DNA of 64,000 nucleotides from Megalonaias nervosa. Its lineage: Eukaryota > Mollusca > Bivalvia > Unionida > Unionidae. Shown piece by piece: positions 24,601 to 35,760 of this stretch. Where the stretch lies: contig JAECUM010003179.1 in assembly GCA_016617855.1 (NCBI GenBank), forward strand, positions 1 through 64,000, written 5' to 3'. Each line of letters opens with the position of its first letter. The first letter of the stretch is position 1. Both the position numbers and the translations under genes were made by a program. The notes beneath the pieces are model-generated. The model searched no databases, was not told the DNA's origin, and was given only the letters and a program-made list of their open reading frames with translations.

Positions 24601-25289
24601 TTCAATAGATCAATACCTGTTTTCAGAGTTGCAATCTTAAATATTTCCCAAGCAGGCTACCAGGCTTAGGGATTAGGTCAAAAATGGCAACACTTGAAAC
24701 AGGTACAGAACAGGTATCTTTTGAAATCGATTACGCTTTCTTCATTCTTACTCATAGTAATAGTATCACACATGAAAGAAACCTGCTCTTCAATAGCTGT
24801 CAGCCTGCAAGACACCATAAAACATTGTTCCATAAAACAGTTTTCCTTCCATTTATTAGATACCTCAGTGACAAATGTCAAAAAGCCCTGGTGTTTAATA
24901 CAAGTTGCTTTAAACACAAATTGGGGAGCAGACCAGATGGTCTGATTATGGCTTATTTGTGTCTGGATTAAAACTTGCCAATAGATCTTGTATCTGATGC
25001 ACAGCCAGGCATTTAGAGCTCCTTCTTCAGATAACCTCAGGCAAATGAATCATCACTTTATCAAGTTGAATGAACTTGGCTCTTAAATATACTTGAAAAC
25101 TATCTTTTAATTTGTCTAATCTCACATATGATGTAGTCTTGAGGCTCAAATACCAAACTTTTTATGTTCTGAAACCAAATTTTATTCTACCTTTTGGTAC
25201 ACAAATGTGTCATGCCTTAGAAACAGCAAATATCAATGCTGGAAATACTGCTGAGTTATGAGTTCCCAAATCACCAATTGTCTGTCAGA

Positions 25290-26120
25290 ATTCCCCAAAA
25301 TAATTTTTGATCTTTGCCAGTTTAGAATGTCCTCAGCAGATCCTCTCATTTTACAGAGTTCCCTATTGTGGCTATAATTTCTTGTATAGAGCCATACTGA
25401 AAGATGTAGATTTTGGTGCTGTCACTGCAGAAACCCATGGCACCATCTTGAATTGGTTTCTGGAGAAAGCCTCCATTTTTACTACAAAAATTACAGCCAT
25501 TCTGAAATTTTTGAACTGGAATGACACCTCAGAATTATAGATATAATTTCAAACTGAAAACCTTGCAAAACCTAAAAACTGACAACCCTTTAACATTCCA
25601 TGTCTCAAAGAAACATGATTGGCTCATACTTTATGTAAAAAGTATTCACTGCTGTTGGCTACCTAGTCACATTGGTATGAAAAGGAAATGGCAGATAAAG
25701 CAGTCAAAGCTACACGGCAGTCACCTGTTTCATATTCTATATACTGAGCTTAAATTTTGTATAAATTGGCATGTTCTTTATGGTAATATATGTCAGATGA
25801 AAGTGCAAACAAACTTGAGAACATCAAAGCCACATTTGCAGAGTGGCATTCTTCTTCATATAGAACAAATTACAGAGATGATGAGGTACTGTTGTGATCA
25901 CAGATGGGATGCACATAACAGACTCATGCATGTGTCCTAAACAGTGAATATTGACCAGAGTGCATACCTTGCCAGTGTCCAGTGGCCATGGAACACATTC
26001 TTGTTGAGTGCATCAACTTTTGCTCTGTGAGATGGTGCAATGGAACTTTTTTTTATGTGAACTCAGTTAAGGAAATTAATGATGTACAGTCAGCCAAAAT
26101 CCTGTAGTTTTTGAGGGTAT
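25290..26120 (+). mobile_element. RNase H-bearing LINE fragment, broken
   Basis: Plus frames read T-H-G-T-I-L-N-W and K-A-S-I-F-T-T-K-I-T-A-I-L, then C-W-L-P-S-H-I-G (RNase H C-terminal motif), a frameshifted E-K-E-M-A-D-K-A-V-K-A-T, and finally E-H-I-L-V-E-C, a typical ending of RNase H-encoding non-LTR elements. Lies in intron B2/C2 (24095-27452). Confidence 0.72.
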
Positions 26121-26284
26121 TCAGTAGGGGTGAAATGAATAATCAATCTTGTATCTTATGACATATATCAAAGTAAAGGAGACATATTCCAGACTTGCTC
26201 CTCGTGTATGATTTAAACACTTAAATGATGATTTAATAACCACTTTTGCAAGAAGTTTCACTATTGCTTTGTCTCTTGTCTTCT

Positions 26285-26461
26285 TGGATTGAATCTGAAG
26301 GCTATACTTCTGGTGTGTCACATAGTGAAATATGTTACATTCAGTTCTGATTGGTGGTTATTGTATGTTCAAGTCCAGGATAAAACAATAACTACCAATC
26401 AGAACTAACTATAGCTAAATGACTGTGTGACACACCTGAAACATTGCATCAAAACTCAATC
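26285..26461. repeat. Foldback (inverted repeat) element
   Basis: The left arm GGATTGAATCTGAAGGC...GGTGTGTCACATAGT...AGTTCTGATTGGTGGTTATTGT is mirrored by ACAATAACTACCAATCAGAACT...ACTGTGTGACACACC...CTCAATCC. Arms are about 75-80 bp around a short centre. A foldback MITE is likely. Confidence 0.75.
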
Positions 26462-27452
26462 CAAATAGATTCAAAGCAACAGATAAGCTTCATGCAAAAT
26501 AATGATCTGTAAAGTACTTGAATCGTATAGGGGGAATAAGTTTGGAATGTCTTCTTTTATATTGATATTTGTAATCAGTGCCTGAATTTGATGACGGGAT
26601 AAAACAAACATGAGCACAGAATTTGCAAGGGAGCTGGTTCCAAGTTATAGTGACCTTGCCTTAATTTGTTGAAGGTGAATATGTGCTGTCAGTAATTTTA
26701 TTTTTCACTGATAGTAATGAGTGCATGTGGCCATAGCAGTTATTTTATATCTGCAGTGACTAGAACACTCAAACATGTTCTAGATAAGACTTTCTTTGCA
26801 GGAGAAAATTGCATAGTTCTTATGTTTTGAAGATAATATTGTAATGCCATCTGAGTTTAAGTGAAGACATAAAATTAGATGTTTTTAAAGTTTTCAAGAA
26901 GTGCAAAGCAAAGGGTGTGGTGACCAAAATGAGTCCTGCATCTGATCAAATGGAGCAGCCTGAAATGGCCTAAAAGGTTGAATTAAAATCACCGACAACT
27001 AACAGGTATTATAATTGGAAGTATTTTTCTTTTTATCTTGTCATGGGTGAGAATGGCATATGAACAGATGATAAGTCAGTGTAACTAAATACTGGAAATA
27101 CAACCAAGATGGCAACATAAAAAATGGCACCACCCAACCACTGACATACCTTCTAAGGATGACATTACCATGAAGTTGATGTGTGTATCGATAATATATC
27201 TTTTCGTAAGTTGTACATCATGAATCGCATCAATACCTGGCACCGGTGTATCATTTCATGCCTAGTATGCAGTTATTTAAACAATTTTGACCCTATATTT
27301 AAAGAGTTTATATTTGTTACTTTATCTTCTATTTTATGCATTTCACACTCTTGAGATCTTTTTTTTATTATGCTGTCTCTATATACTCAGACTGAATAGA
27401 GTTTTCATTTCCAAGAACTCTAAGTTTGAAAGACATTTTCTTTCTGTAACAG

Positions 27453-27628
27453 ATTTACAGTCAACAAGATGGAAAATAATCTTGGATTTATTGTTGACTT
27501 GAAATTATTGATATGTATCCCTAATGGAGACAACCCACCTCTGTGTTTACCCAGTGAGGATGGGCTACCCTTACTGCAAGGCGAGGAAATACCTGCATGT
27601 AATGCCCGTGCATATGAGAGTTTTAAAG
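27453..27628 (+). CDS. Exon C2: C-type part of module 2
   Basis: 1 nt, 58 codons, 1 nt. Acceptor tttctgtaacag, donor gtaagt. Opens F-T-V-N-K-M, then L-L-I-C, P-P-L-C and I-P-A-C give the three C-type cysteines. The loop between the first two is longer than in C1, and an extra segment precedes the third. Confidence 0.88.
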
Positions 27629-28281
27629 GTAAGTTTTATTGAAGAGAATAAAGTCTAACAATGAATTGATGCACAGTTATATCTGACACTTTTAAATGGC
27701 TGTAGATATGGTTAACTGGTCAGAATTTATGACTTTAACATTAGAATGTTCACCATTTTCTGTAGTTTATATTCAGGACCAGTGTCATCCATGGACCACA
27801 AGTTAGAGCACCTGTATTCTAAGCATGATGAAGTCTCTTACAAAAGTCACCCTCTGTTGGGAGAGATGGCATGTTCATGTGCTCGCTGTTACATATAATG
27901 CACTGCAGGGGAAAAGAAAGGCCTGAATGATGACAAGCTGATGCCCAAATGCACATGTAGCATGTTTTCATATGCATTTAAGATGGGGCAGCTCCCAAGG
28001 AGGGTTGGGTGCCTTTAGAAAGCTTCATGGTCTATATTTTATGTGGCCCCCTTGAGAATTAGAAACAGGAAATGTTATTTCTTTTTACAATACGTTCAGT
28101 TTCCTTCAGGTTATGTATACATTTAGAAATTGCATCCATGTCTTTTTTAAGTCCAACAATTTGAAATAATTCATTCTTTATCAAAATCTGTATTGAAAAT
28201 AAGAACTTCAAACGTTTTAGCAAGTACGGTACACTTTACAATAATATGAACTTTTACTGTAATGTACATTGTGTTTTGCAG
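27629..28281. other. Intron C2/D2
   Basis: 653 bp, no recognisable element; ends in a tract leading to gtgttttgcag. Confidence 0.6.
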
Positions 28282-28467
28282 ATTTCTCCCTGGCCAGCTG
28301 GGTTTCAGAGATGGTGGCCAACAAAACTGCACAACTGACTGACCAGCTGACCTCTGCAGCTACACAACTTCTCCTTGACCAGTTAGGAATAACAGAATAC
28401 CTCTTGAAACCCCAGTGTGACTACACCAGATACCCATACTCACCCTCAGTCAGCGGTTGGAGGAATG
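28282..28467 (+). CDS. Exon D2: D-type part of module 2, unsplit
   Basis: 2 nt, 61 codons, 1 nt. Acceptor gtgttttgcag, donor gtaggg. Reads F-S-L-A-S-W at the start, a long amphipathic helix, L-L-L-D-Q-L-G-I-T-E-Y-L-L, then K-P-Q-C-D, Y-P-Y-S-P and G-W-R-N. This is the complete D layout in one exon, without the phase-0 intron of modules 0 and 1. N-K-T is a potential glycosylation site. Confidence 0.93.
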
Positions 28468-29410
28468 GTAGGGTGAACTTGAAAAATATTAGACTTGTAG
28501 AGTAGTTTAGAAGGATACATTAAGTCTGTTGATGATGTCAAAAGTAATATTGCCCTTTCTTTAAAGGAACTTTTCAGTTATAATATTGTGTTTATGAGAT
28601 TTGTTTTACTGATATTTAAAAACATTGTTACCAGTTACGTTGAAAGAGTTTTTACAGTGCTTAGCTTCTCAACTTTTTGTAAGTTGCATCATTGCATAAG
28701 AGATAAGAATTTTTCCATCAGATTTCATTACCTGATACATTAACATTAGCAATTATTTTCAGCTACATGTAGAATCTACATCAGGGAAATAAATCTTATA
28801 AATTTCCTCCCCATTTCCCACTACATGGATAGCGGTAAATACTGTGCCTCTGCATTAGGATTGTTGCATGTATTAGTAGCGTTATCATAATTATTATTTC
28901 ACATGTATTATTATTAGCAGTAGTAGTATGCTGCCAACGTAGATTTATTTAGTTTACCTTTTTAGCAAAATTAAAAATAACATAATTTAATAAAATACCT
29001 TCCACTCAAAGATACTGTATCGTCACTATATTTAATCCACCGTGTGCATTAAATCATAACTAAGTCTTGAAAGAGTCACTGATCTGTGTTTGTTTTGTGC
29101 ATATCTTGATCCCCATTTCAGTTGCCTGTAATTGTGATAAACACAACTGACTTTTTCTTAGGGCAGTTGGCATAATTAGGTGTGAAAACCGGTGTTCATA
29201 CTTTAAACAGTTGAAATTTAAAGCAGTTGCTCAGTGTCAGCAGATCAGAAGACAGTTGGCTTTTGTTTGTGACCTTTGATGATTTGGGAATGACAAGAAT
29301 CTTCCTGAGGCTATTGTTGGTAGCCCCTAAACTGTTAGACATCACTAGTACACTATACCTCTACTGTGAGATTTTTTTTTCTCAACTTTATAAATTGATT
29401 CTGTGTGATG

Positions 29411-29671
29411 TTGTTGTTGTTGTTGTAGTTGTTGTAGGGCTTAACGCCATTTTTCAGCACACGATAGGCTATACATGGCGGCCAGTATTAATGGTGGAGG
29501 AAGAAACTGGGAAATCCTCGGAAAGAACCACCGACCCATGAGAAGCTACTGGCAAGCTTTCTCACATATCCACATTCGCCGAATCCTAGACTCGAACCCA
29601 CGCAGACAGAGGTGAGATGACAGTGATCCATAACGGAGAGCGCTTTAGACCACTCGGCCACTCGGGGCCCC
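29411..29671 (-). mobile_element. Full-length tRNA-derived SINE, reverse, with 11-12 bp target duplication
   Basis: Starts with (TTG)n (the tail), includes ggcttaacgccatttttcag and the full body, and ends ccactcggccactcggggcccc (the tRNA-like head). TCTGTGTGATGT is repeated at 29400-29411 and 29672-29683; the last base overlaps the tail. Confidence 0.92.
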
Positions 29672-30059
29672 TCTGTGTGATGTAGCATCCTGGAACCATT
29701 TCTAGCGTTGTTCCTTAATCTCATCATTTCTTTTTATAGTGTGGGATCTCTTACACTCAGGATTAATATTATCAAAATTGGACATTATATTCTTTATAGT
29801 CCTTTGGATCTGAGTTTGCCCGGCTCTCATTTCTGCTGCAACCAAACAACTACTTTTTCCACTATCCAGCAAACTGATTGCTTTGATCCTCACCTGTAAG
29901 GATAAAATTCACTTTGCTTTTGAAGTCAACATGTTGACACCTTAGAATTTTACTGGATTATGGTACAATCGAAATATTAAATGTGTAAACATTGATTCAC
30001 ATAATATACTTTTATATGTACCATGCCTCGCTCATATAACAAAAGAAGTTTAATTTGCC

Positions 30060-30300
30060 TACTTGGAGTGGTCACTGCAGATAAACTTCAATGACCATGG
30101 AAGGTAGGGTGAACCTGTTGCTTGTTCAAGTAAAACATGGCTACCAAACACAGAAGACATGGTGAAACCACTACTTGGTTAAGAAACACATGGCTGCTGA
30201 TCATGGAAAGTAGAGTCACACTACTGCTTGGTTAAAAAACACATAACTGCTGATCACGGAAGACAGGTGGCTGGTGATTGCATGACATTTATACAGAAAA
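30060..30300 (+). repeat. About 60-bp imperfect repeat, three to four units
   Basis: Units share (T/A)CTTGGTTAA-AAACACAT-GCTGCTGATCA-GGAA. Strongly diverged, and easiest to see at 30170-30270. Confidence 0.6.
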
Positions 30301-30640
30301 TTTGACAGGAAAAATTAGAATGGCCATTGTATCTAGGTGACTGCAGAACTCAGGTGACCATTAGGACAGGTTTGACTGTATTTCAATAGTTCTAGTAATA
30401 CTTTCTGTGTTTTGGTACATGGTCATATGTATAAATTAAATGTTATTGGAGCATCTAAAAATAGAAATTGCCTTTGATTTTAAAAATATCTGTTTTCTAA
30501 AGCAAAATTTTTTTTTATTCTGTTAAGTAATGGTCATAAATGATCCTTGAAAGAATAAATAATTTCACCCAGAAAACATGTGGAAAAGATCTGGAAATTT
30601 TTGTTTTAAAAAGTGTGGCGACCCTGGAGCCAGGTGCAGG

Positions 30641-32084
30641 ATCACACATTGAACATGTACACATCTAAATATATAATCATTGGTTTAACTAATCCTACAT
30701 TTAGAGAGTTTCAACTTTAAGTTGAGCAACAATTATGTCCCTCATGTTAATATGATGGAGTAATGTATTTGACAGAGCAATGAAATACTTAGTAAATTAT
30801 GATTCTTAGAAAAAACTTTCCTGTTCATACAAATATTATATCCTCCCACCATTTCCTGTAGATGCAAGCATCCTTTCATAGGTGTTGCTCAAGTTTAGAC
30901 TAACAGCATCCAGTCTACAGATGTCAACCTATCTGGAATGAGTGGATGTAATAAAGAGTAACTTCCCTTGGTCACTATGGGATCTAGATGTAAAGACGCA
31001 TGTGTTTTGGAGGGCTAATATCTAGGGGTAGCTGAAAGTAATTCCTAATGTTAATGTTATCTGGGAAGTATTTTCAGAGAAACATAATTTACTAAAATAT
31101 TTCCCTTCTACAGAGTTTCCTTTTGTGATTGATCTTAATGATGGGTTACTTGTATGTTTTTGCATGTTGATGCATCGTGAGGTATTTATGTTTATAGAAA
31201 CTATTGGTATTTTCCAGAGTTGTGAAAATATCATTATCAGCAGTTAATCAGAAACAATATTAAATTAGTAACAACCTGCATTATGTATGATTGATGTGAA
31301 ATGAGTTAATTTTTTGGATAAGAAAACAAGAAACTAAATTGCTGGCACACCCAAGGCTGTATGAAAATAATCCCTCACTGACCACTTGATAAAAATAATA
31401 CAACACAGGTCATGTGCATCCTCCAGCATTGTGAGCACTTTATAAGCTAGTGCAAATTATATTCTGTGACTAATGACAAACAAGGAAGTTTTCATCACAC
31501 TGTCTTATTGATGCCTTAGTGCTTGCATTGATTGTCTCCCTTGATAATGAAATTTGATTTGTTGCAATGAAATTTAAGCAACCTGCCTTATTAGACACTT
31601 AAGGTTAGTCATTGTTCAATGACTATTTATTATGATTTTATTATGAACTGCTTTTAATTCACTGTACTTCAGAAAGGTCCAGAAATAGATCCAGGTCTTC
31701 TGATTGCTGTGCCAAACATAAATCGGCTTATTTAAAGCGGAATTATCAGGGAGGAATGTAATTGTTATAGGTTATATGCAAGCTTGTCCAGCCTATGCAG
31801 GAAACATTTCTACTGAAATCACAATAAATTGCAGAAAGTTTGAAAATGCATTATAGCAGGGACAATTTATAACACAGGAATTGGTATTTCCCCAGATCTT
31901 CTAGATATCACCCATCTTAACAATAGTGTATTGATTTACAGATGTTTAAAAGATGTGTAATGGTTCTTGACTCATTTGCTATTTTGCCAACATTACCTAT
32001 CTCCCTCTTCAAAACTACATTTGCCTACTTTCAACAAGTGACATTGACTCATGAATTTGATTGTTATTATTATTATTATTGCAG
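30641..32084. other. Rest of intron D2/A3
   Basis: No bounded element was seen. A short (TTA)n run at 32064-32080 lies immediately upstream of the A3 acceptor. Confidence 0.5.
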
Positions 32085-32306
32085 AATGTCCACTGAGTTT
32101 TGTTGACCTGCCCGCATTTCCAGAAAACATGCCCATCCACTGCCACATTCCAGAATCCTGCACAGCTCTGGATTGCTGTATCTTCCTTGAGAAGCTTGGT
32201 CTGTCTTTCCATGTGGCCTATGATATTGACATGTGCAGCTACAAAATGTCTGGAAGCATCGAGAAAACCAGCTTTGAAATCCCTCTTCTGCACTACAATG
32301 ATTGGG
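32085..32306 (+). CDS. Exon A3: A-type part of module 3
   Basis: 2 nt, 73 codons, 1 nt. Acceptor ttattattgcag, donor gtcaga (weak). All six cysteines are present: E-C-P-L, H-C-H-I-P-E-S-C, L-D-C-C and I-D-M-C. L-P-A-F-P-E-N precedes C2 and the exon ends N-D-W-G. A textbook A exon. Confidence 0.93.
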
Positions 32307-32487
32307 GTCAGAAATTAATACATTTGCATGAAAAACATGCCCTCACATAATTAACATGATGACCCAGGGACAAGACACTGCATGAGTAGTTTGTTTTATG
32401 AATATATATATGTTCCATTGCTACCCTCCTTTCAGTCTACAGGGAAGTTCTTGCCCTATATTTCATCATCTTTGAGACTCCCATTAT

Positions 32488-33053
32488 TGCATTAGTATGT
32501 TAGCATTTGACTGTGTTGCTGACAGACTATGCATTAGTATGTTAGCATTTGACTGTGTTACTGCAGACTGTGCATTAGTATGTTAGCATTTGACTGTGTT
32601 GCTGACAGACTATGTATTAGTATGTTAGCATTTGACTGTGTGTTGCTGACAGACTATGCATTAGTAGGTTAGTATTTGACTGTGTTGCTGACAGACTATG
32701 CATTAGTACAGTGGTGGGCAACTTCTCTAGTCGGCGGGCTGGATATGGGAAAATGAAGTTCTTGGTGGGCTGGATTACTAAATCAATACCTTAATCGCTT
32801 TTATCCACCTATGCCAGGAGATTGCGGCCAGATGTGACTGCGGGCCAGTCAAAATCCCGTCGCAGACCGTATGTTGCCCGTCCCTGCATTAGTATGTTAG
32901 CTTTTGACTGTTGCTGACAGACTATGCATTAATATGTTAGCATTTGACTGTGTTGCTGACAGACTATGCATTAGTATGTTAGCATTTGACTGTGTTGCTG
33001 ACAGACTATGCATTAGAATGTTAGCATTTGACTGTGTTCTGAAAGACTGTGCA
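32488..33053 (+). repeat. 42-bp minisatellite interrupted by a hAT-like MITE
   Basis: Unit TGCATTAGTATGTTAGCATTTGACTGTGTTGCTGACAGACTA with small indels: about five copies left and four right of the element at 32709-32886. Confidence 0.93.
32709..32886. mobile_element. 178-bp hAT-like MITE with exact 8-bp target duplication
   Basis: Ends CAGTGGTGGGCAAC and GTTGCCCGTCCCTG are inverted repeats (11 of 14 match). CATTAGTA occurs at 32701-32708 and 32887-32894, and is itself part of the surrounding minisatellite unit. The interior is GC-richer than its surroundings (tcggcgggctggat, gactgcgggccag). Confidence 0.93.
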
Positions 33054-33305
33054 TACCTCTTATCTGGAATCCAATTTAATAACAAAATACAGCAAATTTC
33101 ATCTCATCCAGGTTCTTTCCATTATTAGAGAACAAAGTATAACAAGACTTATCTTCTCTTTGTACCAGTGTACATAGATAGTAACTAGTTTGAATGGACA
33201 TGTACAGGTTTCTAAAAAACAGAAGATTTAGTTGTCTTTTTCTACAAATATGGTTTCATGTATCGGTTATATAATACTTTACAATGATATCTTATTTGCT
33301 TGCAG

Positions 33306-33348
33306 GAAAGAAGGAAAGGTTTACCATTTTAGACTTCCTAACTTTTGA
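33306..33348 (+). CDS. Exon B3: short B-type exon of module 3
   Basis: 43 nt: 2 nt, 13 codons, 2 nt. Acceptor tttgcttgcag, donor gtgagt. Reads G-K-K-E-R-F-T-I-L-D-F-L-T-F-E through the junctions. Confidence 0.82.
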
Positions 33349-34222
33349 GTGAGTGTCCATTTTCTGTCTTATCTTTTGCCATTTATCTTTTGTAGAATGT
33401 TTTGGGTATTACTTTTCAGTGGTGAGGTTAATTTACTTTGCGTTTATGTTTGTGGCTTGAATGTTCACAGCCATTTTGCTCAGATTAACTTGTCTTAAAC
33501 ATCTCGCTGACTACTTTTTCAAGGAACATATTTATTTAATTGATTAATTCCACTTGAATTAGTTTCTTTGTCGGCATTTTCTTTTGCAATGGAAACTGTA
33601 AAATAGCCATCAGATCCATTTCAGCTTAAAATGTTAGTCTCTTTTCTATTGTTTTTATTCTGCAATACATCAAGTATTCTGAATCTAAGCATAATCTGTG
33701 CCTTTATTTGTGACTGATACAATAGAATCAGGTTTATTTAGGTGGTGTGTGGTACCAGTATTATGGCATACATGTATAAATTCAGTTTAATTAAAGCAGT
33801 GACTAAGCAATATTTATGACTGATTTAATGGAGGATTTCAGACTAAATTTCTCCAGCAAATGTTAAAGGCTATGGAACTGGTCAGCTGGTCAGTTTTGCA
33901 GTAACATGTATGTTAAACTACCTCAAACTTTGATTCCATTGAAATGTCATGTTATTTGTCGTTTAGAGACACAAACAATTCATTGTCTTACATCTGTGTC
34001 ACATTCTCTAAAATACATTGCAATGGGGATATTTAATACTTATTAGTGCATTTTAGACAGAAAACAGGTTTACTCTTGCAAATATCGGTTTTACTAGATT
34101 TATAATAAAACTGAATTGGTGACAGTAGCAACCTCCAGGTTCATATTCAAACCCTCAAATACAAGATTAATTATATCCCAATAATTTTCACGTCCTACAC
34201 TGATGTTGTTTTGCTTTGTCAG
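33349..34222. other. Intron B3/C3
   Basis: 874 bp, AT-rich, nothing recognisable. Confidence 0.6.
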
Positions 34223-34389
34223 ATTCTCCATTAGAAAACTTGAAGCTGAGAAAAAGTTCTTGATAGACCTTGACATACTGGCGTGTTTTGAGGCTAATGG
34301 CAACTGTACGATCCAGTTTTCTGTGATGAAAGGAACTGAGGTCCCGCAGCTGATTTGTGACATTTCAGCCTCCCTTAGTATATACAAGA
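34223..34389 (+). CDS. Exon C3: C-type part of module 3
   Basis: 1 nt, 55 codons, 1 nt. Acceptor ttttgctttgtcag, donor gtaagt. Opens F-S-I-R-K-L, a strand-like F-L-I-D-L-D-I-L, and cysteines in L-A-C, G-N-C and Q-L-I-C, ending S-I-Y-K. The split codon A+AT gives asparagine with D3. Confidence 0.92.
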
Positions 34390-35595
34390 GTAAGTGACAA
34401 TTCACTGCTTTTATCAGTGTTTTCTTGAATATTTTTAATTCAAACTCGAAACCCCCCTAAACAGTGTCTGTAAGAGTGACACATCAGACATCAACCAGGC
34501 ATCTTGCTTGATGCAAAGGAGATGCAAAGTAGACAACCATGTAGCTTGGTAGTCAGACTACTATTTGTATGAAGTTCCAACGACTTTAATTTCACATCAA
34601 GGATAGAAATGACAATATATCCATCATCTGTATGTCATCTACATGCAGTTGACATTACCAATGTAGGTGTAGTCAGCCAGTGTCTCAAGTGTAACTCTTG
34701 GTGTTAATGAACAGTTTTAAGGTGAGTATGAAAAGTCTTATGTTATAGTTGGATACATTTAAGTAAACCCCATCATAAAGGTACAGCCACAGCCTGCAGA
34801 AGATGTTGATGTGAAAACATTCACATGCAAAGTGGACGTGAACAGACAGTCAATATAACTGTTAGTCAGCCAAAAGACTTGGAAGATGACGCCATCTGGT
34901 CATCCAACCTTTGGAGGGGAGGGGGGTGCCAAAACAAATCAAATGCATAAGGTTGCAGGCCACATGAGCAAGAACAGTTCTTTATCACTAATTATGGATA
35001 TTAACTGAAATGCATATTTTCAAAATACTGCCTACATGGCTGTGGGCCACACACTGTGAAGGACAGGGCCACATGCAGTCAACAGGCCACAGGTTGGACA
35101 TACCTGATATAAGAGATGCCTGCTTATCAATGACATCAATTAATTATAATCCCCATTGTAACTTTGCTGTCATTTGTTAGATCCTTATACAGGAGTAATT
35201 TTTTGGGGTCCTTTTTATGTTCTTTATGGACAAGTTTCATAGTACATATAAAACTTAAAAATTTTTGTGGTCCCTTGCATGTCCTTTATGATCAGGTTTC
35301 ATAGTACATATCAAACTTAAAATTTTGTGTGGTCCCTTGTATATCCTTTGTGTACAGGTTTCATGTACATATCAAACTTAAAATTTTTGTGGTCCCTTGT
35401 ATGTCCTTTATGGACAGGTTTCACGTACATATCAAACTTAAAATTTTTTGGAAACTTTTTATTTTATATTAACAAAATTATATACTAGAATTATACCATC
35501 ACAGAGATGCTAAAATATGATTTACAATATTGTATTACTTCTGAAATGCTAAAATGCCAATTAAAGTTAAATCAATATGCCTGGAATCATTTCAG
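34390..35595. other. Intron C3/D3 with a 61-bp minisatellite
   Basis: Four units at about 35205-35450 share TTTTTGTGGTCCCTTG(T/C)ATGTCCTT and GGTTTCATAGTACATATCAAACTT. The remainder is unremarkable, although 35040-35110 (ggccacaggttggacatacctg) may be the edge of an old element. Confidence 0.75.
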
Positions 35596-35760
35596 ATTTC
35601 TCTCTGACAACCTGGATGAAAAATCATGCATTGACTGCTATGACTGATGCTGCAGTGAACTTTCTGTTGAAGCAGCTTGGAATTGATACATACATCCAAG
35701 ACCCTCCATGTTCTGCACAGGATACAATATATGAAGGAGCAGTCAGTAGATGGAAAAATG
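35596..35760 (+). CDS. Exon D3: D-type part of module 3
   Basis: 2 nt, 54 codons, 1 nt. Acceptor atcatttcag, donor gtactt. F-S-L-T-T-W at the start, helix, F-L-L-K-Q-L-G-I-D-T-Y-I, then D-P-P-C-S and S-R-W-K-N at the end. Same layout as D2 with a slightly shorter helix. Confidence 0.92.

Larger units (their letters stand above)
28840..30640. repeat. Diverged relative of the 18.9-21.2 kb repeat region
   Basis: Text at 28880-29000 matches 18930-19050, 29155-29330 matches 21060-21200, and 30470-30610 matches 20690-20810. Order is not strictly the same, so the two regions are related but rearranged or differently inserted. Lies in intron D2/A3 (28468-32084). Confidence 0.5.
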
